The notes: a model not told the origin generated them from the letters alone. DNA of 64,000 bases from GCA-003244245 sp050699955 (GCA_050699955.1 JBOHGD010000004.1:1-64000), one strand, 5' to 3'. Numbered from the stretch's first letter, positions 24,798-34,164 are shown. Program-made: numbers and translations.

Positions 24798-25412
24798 ATG
24801 CCCCAGGGTGTACCGGTGAACGTGCCCGAGGACGGGCTCACCACCCGGCAGCGCCGCAACCGGCCGCTGCTCATCGTGCACACCGGAGTGATGAAGGGGA
24901 AGTCCACGGCCGCCTTCGGCTTGGCCCTGCGCGGCTGGAGCGCGGGCTGGTCGATCGGCGTGTTCCAGTTCGTCAAGTCCGCGAAGTGGAAGGTGGGGGA
25001 GGAGGCCGCGTTCCGGGCGCTCGGTGAGGTACACCAGCGGACCGGCCAGGGCGGGCCGGTCGAGTGGCACAAGATGGGCGAGGGCTGGTCCTGGGCCCGC
25101 AAGCAGGGCACCGAGGAAGACCACGCGGCCGCCGCGGCGGAGGGCTGGGCGGAGATCGCCCGCAGGCTGGCCGGGCAGGCCCACGATCTGTACGTGCTCG
25201 ACGAGTTCAGCTACCCCCTGCACTGGGGCTGGGTGGACACCGGCGAGGTGGTGTCCGCGCTGCGGGACCGGCCCGGTCACCAGCACGTCGTGATCACCGG
25301 CCGCAACGCCCCGCCCGCCCTGCTCGACGCCGCCGATCTCGTGGTGGAGATGACCAAGGTCAAGCACCCGATGGACGCCGGGCAGAAGGGCCAGCGGGGG
25401 ATCGAGTGGTAG
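24798..25412 (+). CDS. cobO: Cob(I)yrinic acid a,c-diamide adenosyltransferase
   Basis: The enzyme transfers the adenosyl group of ATP to Co(I). The 204-residue CobO/BtuR-type protein has the P-loop-like HTGVMKGKSTAAFG near residue 30, KMGEGWSWARKQ near 90 and VLDEFSYPLHWGW near 137. ATG 24798 is preceded by GGAGG (24788-24792); the longer frame from GTG 24780 is less likely. Its last bases overlap the cobB start. Confidence 0.93.
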   Translation: MPQGVPVNVPEDGLTTRQRRNRPLLIVHTGVMKGKSTAAFGLALRGWSAGWSIGVFQFVKSAKWKVGEEAAFRALGEVHQRTGQGGPVEWHKMGEGWSWARKQGTEEDHAAAAAEGWAEIARRLAGQAHDLYVLDEFSYPLHWGWVDTGEVVSALRDRPGHQHVVITGRNAPPALLDAADLVVEMTKVKHPMDAGQKGQRGIEW

Positions 25413-26740
25413 TTCCCGTGGTGATCGCCGCACCTGCGTCGGGCAGTGGCAAGACCACGGTGGCCACCGGGCTGATGGCCGCGCTGCGGCGGCGGGGCAC
25501 CACAGTGGCCGGCTTCAAGGTCGGCCCGGACTACATCGACCCGGGATATCACGCCCTGGCCACCGGGCGGGCGGGTCGCAACCTCGACCCGGTGCTGGTC
25601 GGAGAGCCGCGGATCGTGCCGCTGGCCCGCCACGGCGCCGCCGGTGCGCAGGTCGCGGTGGTGGAGGGGGTGATGGGCCTGTTCGACGGCCGGGCCGGGA
25701 CGGCAGGCTACGGCTCCACGGCGCGGGTCGCGACGTTGCTGGGGGCTCCGGTGCTGCTCGTCGTCGACGTGCGCGGGCAGGGCCGCAGTCTCGCCGCGCT
25801 GCTGCACGGCTTCCGGTCCTTCGATGCGGGTGTCCGGATCGCCGGGGTGGTGCTCAACCGGGTCGGCTCGGCGCGGCACGAGCAGGTCTGCCGGGACGCC
25901 TGCGCCGAAGTGGGTCTGCCGGTGCTCGGCGCGCTGCGCCGCGACGACGCGCTGGCGGTGCCGTCACGGCATCTGGGTCTGGTCACCGCCGCCGAGCACG
26001 CGGCCGCCGCGGAGGTGGTGCGTCGCTGGGCGGATGCGGTCGCCGCCCAGGTGGACCTGGACGCCGTGCTGTCGCTGGGCACCGGGGCAGGGCAGTCGGC
26101 GCGGTGGGACCCGGGTGCGGAGGTCGTGGCGGTACCCGGGCAGCCGGTGGTCGCCATCGCCGCCGGGCCCGCCTTCACCTTCGGCTACCCCGAGCATGCC
26201 GAACTGCTCACCGCGGCCGGGGCGGCGGTCGCACCGTTCGATCCGCTGCGCGATGAGTCGCTGCCCCCGGGCACGGCCGGCCTGGTGCTGCCCGGCGGGT
26301 TCCCCGAGGAACATGCCGCCGAGTTGTCGGCCAATGCGTCGTTGCGGGCCGACGTGGCCGCCTTGGCCCTCGGCGGAGCCCCGGTGCACGCTGAATGCGG
26401 CGGGCTGCTCTATCTGTGCCGGACGCTGGACGACCTTCCGATGTGCGGGGTGCTCGATGCCGAGGCGACCATGACCGAGCGGCTGGTGCTGGGCTACCGG
26501 GATGCGGTGGCGCTGCGCGAATCGGCCCTGCACCCGGTGGGTGCCCGGGTGAGCGGCCACGAGTTCCACCGCACCACCGTCGCCCCCCGCTCGGGTGCAC
26601 CCGCCTGGGCCTGGTCCGCGGCGGAGCCGGAAGGCTTTGTACTGGCCGGGGTGCACGCGTCGTTCCTGCATACCCACCCGGCCGGGAACCCGGGCGCGGT
26701 GGCACGCTTCGTGGCGAGCTGTGTGAAGGGCGGGTCGTGA
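25406..26740 (+). CDS. cobB: Cobyrinate a,c-diamide synthase
   Basis: CobB amidates carboxylates a and c of (hydrogeno)cobyrinate. The 444 residues start at GTG 25406 (VVVPVVIAAPASGSGKTTVA), inside the end of cobO; earlier in-frame codons are the shadow of cobO. The N-terminal ATPase has P-loop APASGSGKTT and DYIDPGYH. The C-terminal glutamine amidotransferase domain has nucleophile Cys in HAECGGLLYLCR and a His in HASFLHTHPAGN. It overlaps cobI by four bases (GTGA). Confidence 0.93.
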   Translation: MVVPVVIAAPASGSGKTTVATGLMAALRRRGTTVAGFKVGPDYIDPGYHALATGRAGRNLDPVLVGEPRIVPLARHGAAGAQVAVVEGVMGLFDGRAGTAGYGSTARVATLLGAPVLLVVDVRGQGRSLAALLHGFRSFDAGVRIAGVVLNRVGSARHEQVCRDACAEVGLPVLGALRRDDALAVPSRHLGLVTAAEHAAAAEVVRRWADAVAAQVDLDAVLSLGTGAGQSARWDPGAEVVAVPGQPVVAIAAGPAFTFGYPEHAELLTAAGAAVAPFDPLRDESLPPGTAGLVLPGGFPEEHAAELSANASLRADVAALALGGAPVHAECGGLLYLCRTLDDLPMCGVLDAEATMTERLVLGYRDAVALRESALHPVGARVSGHEFHRTTVAPRSGAPAWAWSAAEPEGFVLAGVHASFLHTHPAGNPGAVARFVASCVKGGS

Positions 26741-27480
26741 CGCCGGAGCTGGTGGGCATCGGGGTGGGTCCGGGGGACCCGGAGCTGTTGACCGTCGCCG
26801 CGGTGCGTGAGTTCTGCCGCGCCGGACGGGTGTTCGTGCCGGTGATGGCACCCGACGTGGCCGGGCGGGCCGAGGCGGTGGTGCGGGCGCACCTGACCCA
26901 CGATCGCCTGGAGCGGCTGGTGTTCGCGCTCAACGACGATGTCGCCGGATCACAGCGGCGCCGCGACCAGCTCTGGGACGCGGCCGCCGCGCGGGTGGTG
27001 GCGTATCTGCGGGAGCACGACGGTACCGCGGCGTTCGCCACCCTTGGAGACCCTTCGGTCTACTCGACCTTCGGCTACCTCGCGACCACCGTGCGGGACC
27101 TGCTGCCGCAGGTCCGGATTCGCACCGTCCCGGGCATCACCGCCATGCAGGCGGCCGCCAGCGCAGTGGGTGTGACCCTGGTCGAGGGCACCGAACCGCT
27201 CACCCTGGTCCCGCTGTCCCGGGACCTCGACGCACTGGATGACGCGCTGGCCGCGGCGCTGGTGCACGGCGGGACGGTCGTCGCGTACAAGGGCGGCCGC
27301 CGGCTGGCCGAGCTACGCGAGCGGATCGCGGCGGCCGGTGCGCTGGACCGGGCCTGGTGCGCGGAGCACCTCGGCACCCCGGACGAGCGGATCACCCCGC
27401 TGGCCGGTTTGGATGCGGCGAGCTACCTGTCGACGGTGCTGGTCCTCCCGCCCCGAGGGGGTAGAGGAGCGCAGCTGTGA
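26737..27480 (+). CDS. cobI: Precorrin-2 C20-methyltransferase
   Basis: A 247-residue SAM-dependent tetrapyrrole methylase with the family start GIGVGPGDPELLTVAAV, the conserved ATLGDPSVYSTFGYL block and VPGITAMQAAAS. The YSTF block and the order of motifs favour C20 methylation of precorrin-2 (CobI/CbiL) over the other ring methylases. GTG 26737 overlaps the cobB stop. It overlaps cbiD by four bases at its end. CobI stands alone here, whereas many actinomycetes carry a CobI-CobJ fusion; cobJ is at 43.2 kb. Confidence 0.9.
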   Translation: MTPELVGIGVGPGDPELLTVAAVREFCRAGRVFVPVMAPDVAGRAEAVVRAHLTHDRLERLVFALNDDVAGSQRRRDQLWDAAAARVVAYLREHDGTAAFATLGDPSVYSTFGYLATTVRDLLPQVRIRTVPGITAMQAAASAVGVTLVEGTEPLTLVPLSRDLDALDDALAAALVHGGTVVAYKGGRRLAELRERIAAAGALDRAWCAEHLGTPDERITPLAGLDAASYLSTVLVLPPRGGRGAQL

Positions 27481-28634
27481 GCCAGCCGCCGCTGCGCGAG
27501 CCCGATCTGCCCCGCACCGCGAAGGTCCGGTCCACCGCGCTGCGCACCGGGTTCACCACCGGGGCGTGCTCGGCGGCGGCGGCCAAGGCCGCAGTGGCCG
27601 CCCTGCGCACCGGTACCGGCCCGGCCACTGTCGACATCCCGTTCCCCGCCGGGGACCGGCGAACCTTCTCGGTCCACTCCGTGCAGGTGGCGGACGGCAC
27701 CGCGACGGCAGTGGTGGTCAAGGATGCCGGTGACGACCCCGATGTGACGCATGGCGCGCACCTCACCGTGACCGTCAGCTGGCGCGGTGACGGCGAGGTG
27801 GTGCTGCACGGCGGCGAAGGAGTGGGCATGGTCACCCGTGCCGGGCTGGGACTGCCGGTCGGCCAGCCCGCGATCAACCCGGTTCCCCGGCAGATGATCA
27901 CGGATGCGGTGCGGGAGGCATCCGGTGGACGAGGGGTCGACGTGACGGTCAGCGTGCCCGGTGGTGAGCGGATGGCGCGCAAGACCACCAACCGGCGGCT
28001 GGGCATCGAGGGCGGTATCTCCATCCTGGGCACCACCGGGATCGTCCGTCCGTTCTCCACCGCCTCCTGGCGCGCGTCGGTCGAGCAGGCGGTGGCGGTG
28101 ATGGCCGTGGCACACGTCCCCACCCTGGTGCTGGCCACGGGTGGGCGCACCGAGCGTGGTGCCATGCGGCTGCTGCCGAAGCTGCCGGAGGTGGCGTTCG
28201 TGGAGGTCGGTGACTTCGTCGGGGCGGCGCTGCGCAGGGCGGTGCAGCACGGTCTGACCGAAGTGGTGTTCGTCGGCATGATCGGCAAGCTGACCAAGCT
28301 GGCTTCCGGGGTGCTGATGACCCACCACACCCGGTCCAAGGTGGACACCGAGCTGCTGGCCGAGATCACCGCCGCGCACGGGGGCGCCCCGGACGACGTC
28401 GCCGAGGTCCGGGCTGCCGCGACCGCCCGGCGGGCCTACGAGATCTGGGAGTCCGGCGGGCTGCTGCGGGCCTGCGGCGACGAGGTCTGTGCGCGGGTGG
28501 CCGATACGCTGCATCGGTTCAGCGCCGAGGTGGGGCGCCCGCTGGCGGCTAAGGCGGCCATGGTCGACTTCACCGGGCAGCGGGTGGTCGCCGCGACGGT
28601 GCCGGACTGGGTGCAGCCCCACCGGGTGGAGTGA
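27477..28634 (+). CDS. cbiD: Cobalt-precorrin-5B C1-methyltransferase
   Basis: A 385-residue CbiD homologue: LRTGFTTGACSAAAAKAAV at the N-terminus, EGVGMVTRAGLGLPVGQPAINPV in the middle, GGISILGTTGIVRPFSTASW, and FVGMIGKLTKLASGVLMTHH. CbiD belongs to the anaerobic-type pathway and methylates C1, the job that CobF does in aerobic-type organisms. No cobF is seen. GTG 27477 overlaps cobI and the end overlaps cobL, so the order cobO-cobB-cobI-cbiD-cobL-cobE reads as one operon. Confidence 0.92.
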   Translation: MSQPPLREPDLPRTAKVRSTALRTGFTTGACSAAAAKAAVAALRTGTGPATVDIPFPAGDRRTFSVHSVQVADGTATAVVVKDAGDDPDVTHGAHLTVTVSWRGDGEVVLHGGEGVGMVTRAGLGLPVGQPAINPVPRQMITDAVREASGGRGVDVTVSVPGGERMARKTTNRRLGIEGGISILGTTGIVRPFSTASWRASVEQAVAVMAVAHVPTLVLATGGRTERGAMRLLPKLPEVAFVEVGDFVGAALRRAVQHGLTEVVFVGMIGKLTKLASGVLMTHHTRSKVDTELLAEITAAHGGAPDDVAEVRAAATARRAYEIWESGGLLRACGDEVCARVADTLHRFSAEVGRPLAAKAAMVDFTGQRVVAATVPDWVQPHRVE

Positions 28635-29803
28635 CAGTGGGTCGGATGAGCATCACCGTGATCGGACTGGACGGCGCCGCGTTGCCCTCCGGTGCCCCCG
28701 AGGCGTTGGCCCGCGCGCAGGTCGTGGTGGGGGCGCCGCACCAGCTCGCCGCCGTGGCGGTGCCCGCCGGCGCCACCATCCTCGGGCCGACCGAGCTGGA
28801 CGAACTGACGGTCGGCGGCCCCACCGTGGTGCTGGCCAGCGGCGACCCCGGGTTCTTCGGGATCGTCCGAGCGCTGCGCAAGCGCGGGCTACGGCCCACC
28901 GTGCTGCCTGCCCGGTCCAGTGTGGCGCGGGCATTCGCCCTGCTGGGCCGGTCCTGGGACGACGTCGCCGTGGTCTCGGCGCACGGCAGGTCCATGCGCT
29001 GCGCGCTCAACGTCTGCCGCGCGCATCCCGCGGTCGCGGTGCTCACCGCACCCGGGGCGGGAGCCGTCGAGATCCTCGCCGGGCTGAGCGGCTGGCGCCG
29101 GAGCCTGCTGGTCGCCGAGGACCTGGGGGGTCCCGACGAGCGGCTACGGCATTTCTGCGGCGGCCAGGTCCGTGACCCGCACGTGGTGCTGTGCCTGGCC
29201 GACGACTACACCGTGCCGCACCGGAGCTGGATCGCCGGCGGTGAGCCGGTGCCCCCCGTGACCGGCTGGGCGCTGGCCGAGTCGGAATTCTCCCACCGGG
29301 ACGGGATGATCACCAAGTTCGAGGTACGCGCGCTGGCGCTGGCTCGGCTCGCCCCGGGGCCGGGCAGGCTGATCTGGGACGTGGGCGCCGGGTCCGGCTC
29401 GGTCGGCGTGGAATCCGCCAGGCTCGGAGCGGCGGTGCTCGCCGTCGAGCGGGATCCCGCGCAGTGCCTCCGGTTGGTGGCCAACGCGGCAGCGCACGGG
29501 GTGGATATCCGGGTGGTCGAGGGACAGGCGCCCGCCGTGCTGGACGGGTTGCCTGAGCCGGACGCGGTGTTCGTCGGCGGGGGAGGGCCCGAGGTGGTAC
29601 GGGCCGTGGCGAAGGCCTCGCCCCGGGTCGTGGTCACCCTGGCTGCGCTGGATCGGCTCGGGCCCTGCCGCGCTGCGATGCGAGAGGCCGGTCACGCGGT
29701 GGACGGCGTGCAGCTGGCGGCGTCCCGGTTCGCGGAGCTGCCCGATGGGTCGGTCCGGCTGGCCGCGACCAATCCGGTGCTGCTGCTCTGGGGCCGGCGG
29801 TGA
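28631..29803 (+). CDS. cobL: Precorrin-6Y C5,15-methyltransferase (decarboxylating)
   Basis: A 390-residue fusion of CbiE-like (about 1-200) and CbiT-like (about 205-390) methylases. The first domain has VIGLDGAALPSGAPEAL and VLASGDPGFFGI; the second has IWDVGAGSGSVGVESARLG, a SAM-binding motif, and PDAVFVGGGGPEV. It methylates C5 and C15 and removes the C12 acetate carboxyl. GTG 28631 overlaps the cbiD stop; ATG 28646 is an alternative. Confidence 0.92.
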   Translation: MTVGRMSITVIGLDGAALPSGAPEALARAQVVVGAPHQLAAVAVPAGATILGPTELDELTVGGPTVVLASGDPGFFGIVRALRKRGLRPTVLPARSSVARAFALLGRSWDDVAVVSAHGRSMRCALNVCRAHPAVAVLTAPGAGAVEILAGLSGWRRSLLVAEDLGGPDERLRHFCGGQVRDPHVVLCLADDYTVPHRSWIAGGEPVPPVTGWALAESEFSHRDGMITKFEVRALALARLAPGPGRLIWDVGAGSGSVGVESARLGAAVLAVERDPAQCLRLVANAAAHGVDIRVVEGQAPAVLDGLPEPDAVFVGGGGPEVVRAVAKASPRVVVTLAALDRLGPCRAAMREAGHAVDGVQLAASRFAELPDGSVRLAATNPVLLLWGRR

Positions 29804-30393
29804 GTGCCCTCGTCGTCGGGCTCGGATCGTCCCGTGGGGTCCGTGCGGCGGCGGTGTGGGCGCTGCTGCGGACGGCCGTGACCGACCTCTCGCAGATCAC
29901 CGCGTTCGCCACCATCGATCGGCGCCGCGACGAGCCCGGTTTGCTCACCGTGGTCCGGGAGCACGGTGCCGCGCTGCACTGCTACCCCGCGGCCGACCTG
30001 GACGCCGTCGAGGTGCCGCACCCCAGCGAGCCCGTCCGCGGGTACGTCGGCACCCGCAGTGTGGCCGAGGCCGCCGCGCTGCTGGCCGCCCGCGACCTCG
30101 GCGGGGGCTCGCTGGTCGTGCCCAAGCTGCGTGGTGAGCACGTCACGGTCGCGGTGGCAGAGTTGGATCCGGTGGCAGCGTTGGATCCGGTGGCAGCGTT
30201 GGATCCGGTGGCAGCGTTGGATCCGCTCTCGATCAGCTCCGCGTGCACGGCCTGCGGGGCGTGCCTTCTCACCTGCCCGGAGCACGCCCTGCGCCCGGCC
30301 CCACAGCGGCCGGTCCTCGTCGCGTCACGCTGCACCTCCTGCGGCGAGTGCGTGGAGATCTGCCCGACCGACGCCATCACCCTGCATGACTAG
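29800..30393 (+). CDS. CobE/CbiG C-terminal domain fused to a 2[4Fe-4S] ferredoxin
   Basis: Residues 1-120 (SALVVGLGSSRGVRAAAVWA ... SVAEAAALLAAR) are the CobE/CbiG-C domain, whose role in cobalamin synthesis is poorly known. After a linker with DPVAAL repeated three times, residues 147-197 form a bacterial ferredoxin: SACTACGACLLTCPEHA and SRCTSCGECVEICPTDA, eight cysteines for two [4Fe-4S] clusters. The 197-residue fusion joins an electron carrier to a corrin-pathway protein. It overlaps cobL by four bases and ends the operon. The ferredoxin may serve a redox step such as cobalt reduction or ring contraction; that is inference. Confidence 0.85.
   Translation: MSALVVGLGSSRGVRAAAVWALLRTAVTDLSQITAFATIDRRRDEPGLLTVVREHGAALHCYPAADLDAVEVPHPSEPVRGYVGTRSVAEAAALLAARDLGGGSLVVPKLRGEHVTVAVAELDPVAALDPVAALDPVAALDPLSISSACTACGACLLTCPEHALRPAPQRPVLVASRCTSCGECVEICPTDAITLHD
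30163..30225 (+). repeat. 18-bp in-frame tandem repeat, 3.5 copies
   Basis: TTGGATCCGGTGGCAGCG occurs at 30163, 30181 and 30199, with a half copy from 30217. The copies are identical, so the expansion is recent. It encodes the linker between the CobE and ferredoxin domains. Confidence 0.9.
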
Positions 30394-30446
30394 CCTCGGG
30401 CTTTCACTATGGTTGATCTTGTGGGTGACACGCCGGGTTTAGATGC

Positions 30447-30520
30447 GCGAAAGTGCCTGTTCAGCGCGGTTTGATCGGGGTTATCACGACCTGATCGGAC
30501 CGAGTTGAGAGGCACTTCGC
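30447..30520. repeat. Near-perfect inverted repeat in front of the IS1380 remnant
   Basis: GCGAAAGTGCCT (30447-30458) faces AGGCACTTCGC (30510-30520), with one A missing. The left copy may be the terminal inverted repeat of the element and the right copy an internal repeat just before the transposase GTG at 30523. The matching far end is missing. Confidence 0.4.
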
Positions 30521-30522
30521 GG

Positions 30523-31245
30523 GTGAAGGATAAACAGCGCAGACCGTGGTTGTCAGTGATCATCGGTAGCGAGTCGTTGGTGTCGCACGCTGGTGGTGCA
30601 CTGCTGGTGGAGACCGCCCGGCGCAGCGGGCTCGCGGGGCAGCTCTGGACCCGGCTCGGGCCGTGGCGGCGGCCCCTCGCGATTCATGATCCGGGCAAGG
30701 TCGTGGTAGATCTGGCGGTCGCGGTCGCCCTGGGTGGGGATGGGGCCTGTGATGTGGCGGTGCTGCGCGCAGCGCCGGGGGTGTTCGGGCCGGTGGCCTC
30801 GGACCCGACGGTGTCGCGGCTGATCGCCTGCCTCGCCCAGGACGCTGACGGTGCGCTGGGGGCGATCACTGGTGCCCGCGCGGCGGCGCGGGAGCGGGTG
30901 TGGGAGTGGGCGGGGGCACCGATCCAGGACGGGCAGGTGGTGCTCGATCTGGATGCCACCCTGATCACCGCGCATGCGGACAAGGAAGACGCGACCCGGA
31001 CCTGGAAGAAGACCTTCGGGTTCCACCCGCTGCTCGGGTTCGCCGATCACGGCACCGGTGGGGCCGGCGAGCCAGTGGCGGAACTGCTACGACCCGGCAA
31101 GGCCGGCTCGAATACCGCTGCCCGATCACGTCGCGGTGTTCGACTCCGCCCTGGCGCAGCTGCCCGAGTCGCTGCGCCGCCCGGATGGGCAGGGTCGGGT
31201 GGCGGTGCTGGTCCGCACCGACGCCGCCGGCGCGACGAAAGAGTT
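30523..31245 (+). pseudogene. Truncated, frameshifted IS1380-family transposase
   Basis: From GTG 30523 the frame encodes the IS1380 N-terminus: SHAGGALLVETARRSGLAGQ, PLAIHDPGKVVVDLAVAVAL, ASDPTVSRLIACLAQDA and VVLDLDATLITAHADKE, containing a catalytic Asp. At AGSNTA the frame is lost. One extra C in CCC at 31121-31123 explains this, because the other frame continues DHVAVFDSALAQLPESLRRP and then RTDAAGATKEFA. After about 240 of an expected 450 residues the homology ends abruptly at about 31245, where an SDR fragment begins. The right end of the IS is missing, so it cannot move by itself. Confidence 0.8.
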
Positions 31246-31386
31246 CGCTGCGAAGCCGGTTACGGCCGAATCGTCAATATGTCGAGCACGCTGGGGTCGC
31301 TGCACCACATGGATCGCCCGACCGAGCCTGCCTATCGGGTCACCAAAGCCGCTCTCAACGCGCTCACTCGTGTCCTGGAATGGTGA
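31243..31386 (+). pseudogene. Internal fragment of a short-chain dehydrogenase
   Basis: The frame GYGRIVNMSSTLGSLHHMDR followed by PTEPAYRVTKAALNALTRVLEW is the catalytic core of a classical SDR: Ser of MSST and the Y-x-x-x-K pair in YRVTK. The N-terminal NAD-binding fold and the C-terminus are both absent, and TGA 31384-31386 closes it. It is joined in frame to the transposase remnant on its left and abuts the HNH gene on its right. It looks like debris caught at a deletion or insertion junction. Confidence 0.75.
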
Positions 31387-31397
31387 CCGATATTTCG

Positions 31398-32681
31398 TTA
31401 GAAGGGTGGTGGTCCGGGGTGGGGGCGGATGTTGAGGTGGTGTTCGGTTCTTGGTGGGGCGCGGTAGTGGTGGACGCGTCCGGTGGGGCTGGTCCACAGA
31501 AACAGGCCGGGTTCGGGTTGGCATAGTGACCAGCTGGTGTGGGTCTTGAGTCGGTGGTGATATCGGCACAGTGGGCCGAGATTAGCTGCGACGGTGGGTC
31601 CGCCGTCGTCATGCGGGATGGTGTGGTCCAGGTCGCAGCGGTGGGCGGGTTGGCGGCAGCCGGGGAAGCAGCAGGTTCGGTCCCGGGCCTGCACGAACAA
31701 GTTGAGCAGCCGACGGGGTCGGTACGCGGCGGAGAGGTCTGTGAGTTGCCCGGTGTGTTCGTCGACCAACGCGGCACGCCAGCGTCGGGCGGCGGTGACC
31801 AGTTCGCGGGCCATCTCGGCGGGGATGGGGCCGTAGCCGGCGAGGTCGCCGGGGTTGTCGGCCAGGCCGGTCAGAGTGGCGACGTCCAGGTTGACCTGGA
31901 CCTCGACGGTGGTCTGCGGTTCGCCGTGCACGTCGCGGCCGAGTAGCAGGTCGGTCAGGGCGTCGGCGCGGCGGGCGTCCATGCCGCGGGGGTCGTCGGC
32001 GGGTAGGTCGCGGGCGAGGATGTCCAGCCTGGCGTAGGCGGCGGTGGCGTCGTCGGCGGGCAGCAGTGCCCACAGTGCCGCCATCCCGTCCGGATGGGGA
32101 TGTAGTTGCACGCGGCGGTCGCCCCGGGCGGCGCGGTGCCGGCGAGTTGTGGCGTCGGGGTCGGCGGCCAGGACCGCGCGGGAGAGTGCGGCCCGGAGTT
32201 CCCCCACGGTCTGCTGCGGCGCCTTGGGTAGCACGCGGTCCTGCACGGTGGCGGTGGCCGAGGTATCGAGAATTTCGGTGGCCTCACTGATCGCCCGCGC
32301 TCTGGGCAGGTCGATCGCGCCGGACTGCAGGGCAGCCAGGGTGTCGGGCAGTCGGGTCGTCAGGCGAGTGGCCAAGTCCAGTCGGGCATTGGCCGCACCG
32401 CGGGACAGGTGCAGCACCGGGGCAACCTCGGCGGTAGCGAACTCCTCCAGGTCGGTACCTGTCCGCGTGTCAGCGAACCGGGCCAGAGCCCGGAACTGCT
32501 GGGCTTGCGCGTGGGCGATCAACCGCTCCCACGCCGCGGCGGTCTCCAGCGCGTCGTCAGCGTCGAGGCTGTCCATATCCAGGCTGGACAGCAGGTCGGT
32601 AAGCAAACCCGAGGGCTCGAACTCCGACCACGCCACGCCGGGCAGTAGCCCAGGTGCTGGAGCCTGATCGGTATCGAACAT
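31398..32681 (-). CDS. 13E12/DUF222-type HNH nuclease-domain protein
   Basis: A 427-residue product from ATG 32681 (MFDTDQAPAPG; ATG 32693 also possible). An N-terminal DUF222 region (about 40-330) precedes an HNH domain with Cys pairs and His: RDRTCCFPGCRQPAHRCDLD and then HTIPHDDGG, NLGPLCRYHHRLKTH. Such 13E12-repeat proteins occur in many copies in actinobacteria, often beside insertion elements; their role is not settled. The gene is intact, lies between two decayed elements and runs toward the SDR fragment. Confidence 0.88.
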   Translation of the reverse strand: MFDTDQAPAPGLLPGVAWSEFEPSGLLTDLLSSLDMDSLDADDALETAAAWERLIAHAQAQQFRALARFADTRTGTDLEEFATAEVAPVLHLSRGAANARLDLATRLTTRLPDTLAALQSGAIDLPRARAISEATEILDTSATATVQDRVLPKAPQQTVGELRAALSRAVLAADPDATTRRHRAARGDRRVQLHPHPDGMAALWALLPADDATAAYARLDILARDLPADDPRGMDARRADALTDLLLGRDVHGEPQTTVEVQVNLDVATLTGLADNPGDLAGYGPIPAEMARELVTAARRWRAALVDEHTGQLTDLSAAYRPRRLLNLFVQARDRTCCFPGCRQPAHRCDLDHTIPHDDGGPTVAANLGPLCRYHHRLKTHTSWSLCQPEPGLFLWTSPTGRVHHYRAPPRTEHHLNIRPHPGPPPF

Positions 32682-32738
32682 GCGTTCGATCATAGTAGAT
32701 TTCGGCGAAACTGGCAGCGAAACTCAGTGAACTGAGCG

Positions 32739-34106
32739 TGTCCGACCTCCCTTCATCGGGGTTTACCTGCCGTTTTGCCCGTAACTAACCGTGTGAGGCC
32801 CGGTTCGATGGGGTGAGCAGCCGTCTACGGTCCGTTTCCAGGGTGCGGACATGCCGAATGGCCCGCCGTTGGCGGGCTCGGTGGGGGCGGGGTCTATGCC
32901 GCCAGTGGGAGGGTCGGGCCTTGAGTAGCGCGCTGGCCAAGCGGGTGAGGATGGTCAGGTCTGCGTGCAGCTGGACGCGGGGCAGGCGACGGACCCGCAG
33001 CGGCCCGAGACCCCATTCATGCTTGAGTCGTCCGAACTCGCGCTCGACAGCGCCCCGGGTGCGGTAGATCGCCTTCCACCGGTCGGTGGTGCGCGGGATG
33101 AGGGTGTGCAACCGGTCGGCCTTGATCCACACCTACCGGGGGGTGCACTGGCCGGTCGGGCAACGCCACTTCGAGGCGCCCCGCTTGGTGTCGGACCCGG
33201 CGAAGGCCCACACCCCGTGCGGGCACGACGGGGGCTTGTGCAGCCCGTTGACGACGTTCACGGTCAGCTTCAGCGGGATCACCGGCCGGATGTCGCGCGA
33301 CTCGCAGGCCGCGTACATGGCCGACCCGTCGTAGCCCTTGTCCATCACGCACGTGCCGGGGGTGAAGCCACGCCGGATGGTGGTGTCGAGCAGCGAGGGC
33401 ATGTGCTCGTGCTCCGAGTCGCGGGCCGACGCCACATGCCAGGCCAGCGGCAGATCGGTCTTGGTGCACACAGCGGCGTGCAGCTTGTAGCCGTAGAACC
33501 CCCCGCCCTTGCGGGTCGAGATCGCCGACCGGTGCCCCCACGAGGCGTCCGGGTCGGCGTAGTGCTCCCGGGGCTTGCCGTTGGGCAGGTCGCGCATCCC
33601 GTTGGCGTAGGCGGGCAGGTCCGACCCGTCGATAGCCACGTTCGCACCGAGGTCCGGAATGGTCTCACGCAGCCCGGCCACGAGACGGTCCAGGCAGTCC
33701 GCCAGCGCCGCGCTGTGCGCGCGCAGCTTGACCGTGAACCGGTACGCGGCATGGATGCTGGGAGCATCGCCCAGCGCGTCCCGCAGGGCGGCATGCTCGG
33801 CGACGAGCCGCACAGCGCGGGACCACGTCGGCAGGGCGTAGACGCTCTTGACGAGCGCAAGCCCGACCATCGCCCGGATCGGATAGCCACGACGCCCCGT
33901 CCAGCGGGTCGCTTCCAGGTCAGCGATCAACCCCGCGATCTCCGGGCTGTCCAGCAGCGCGGCGACCTGCTCAGCACCACGGCACGGTGCTACCGTCACG
34001 GCCATCGAGGATGCACCCTCTTTGGTCCAGACCACCGGACGTTGGCGCGTCGCGGGGGTCATCCTTATTTCCTTGTCGGGGCTGACGATACGCGGGGGGT
34101 CTGACA
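32739..34106 (-). mobile_element. IS5/IS1182-like insertion sequence with an interrupted transposase
   Basis: TGTCCGACCTCCC (32739-32751) and, reversed, TGTCAGACCCCCC (complement of 34094-34106) match at 11 of 13 positions and bracket one transposase gene, giving an element of about 1.37 kb. No target duplication is obvious at the edges. The exact IS family cannot be fixed without a database comparison. Confidence 0.55.
32785..34062 (-). pseudogene. DDE transposase interrupted by an in-frame TAG
   Basis: From ATG 34062 the frame encodes a DDE transposase: ALVKSVYALPTWSRAVRLV, NVAIDGSDLPAYANGMRDLP (first Asp) and FTPGTCVMDKGYDGSAMYAA (second Asp). TAG at 33133-33135 stops it after ...CPTGQCTPR. 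The same frame continues at once VWIKADRLHTLIPRTTDRWK ... GAVEREFGRLKHEWGLGPLR, which carries the conserved Arg/Glu block with the final catalytic Glu. The intact protein would be about 424 residues. With the last catalytic block cut off, the element is inactive unless the stop is read through. Confidence 0.8.
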
Positions 34107-34164
34107 ATTCCGGGCGCTCGGAACCGTGGTCAGCGAAGAAATTCTCGGGCAGCTGTTCTTGTTG

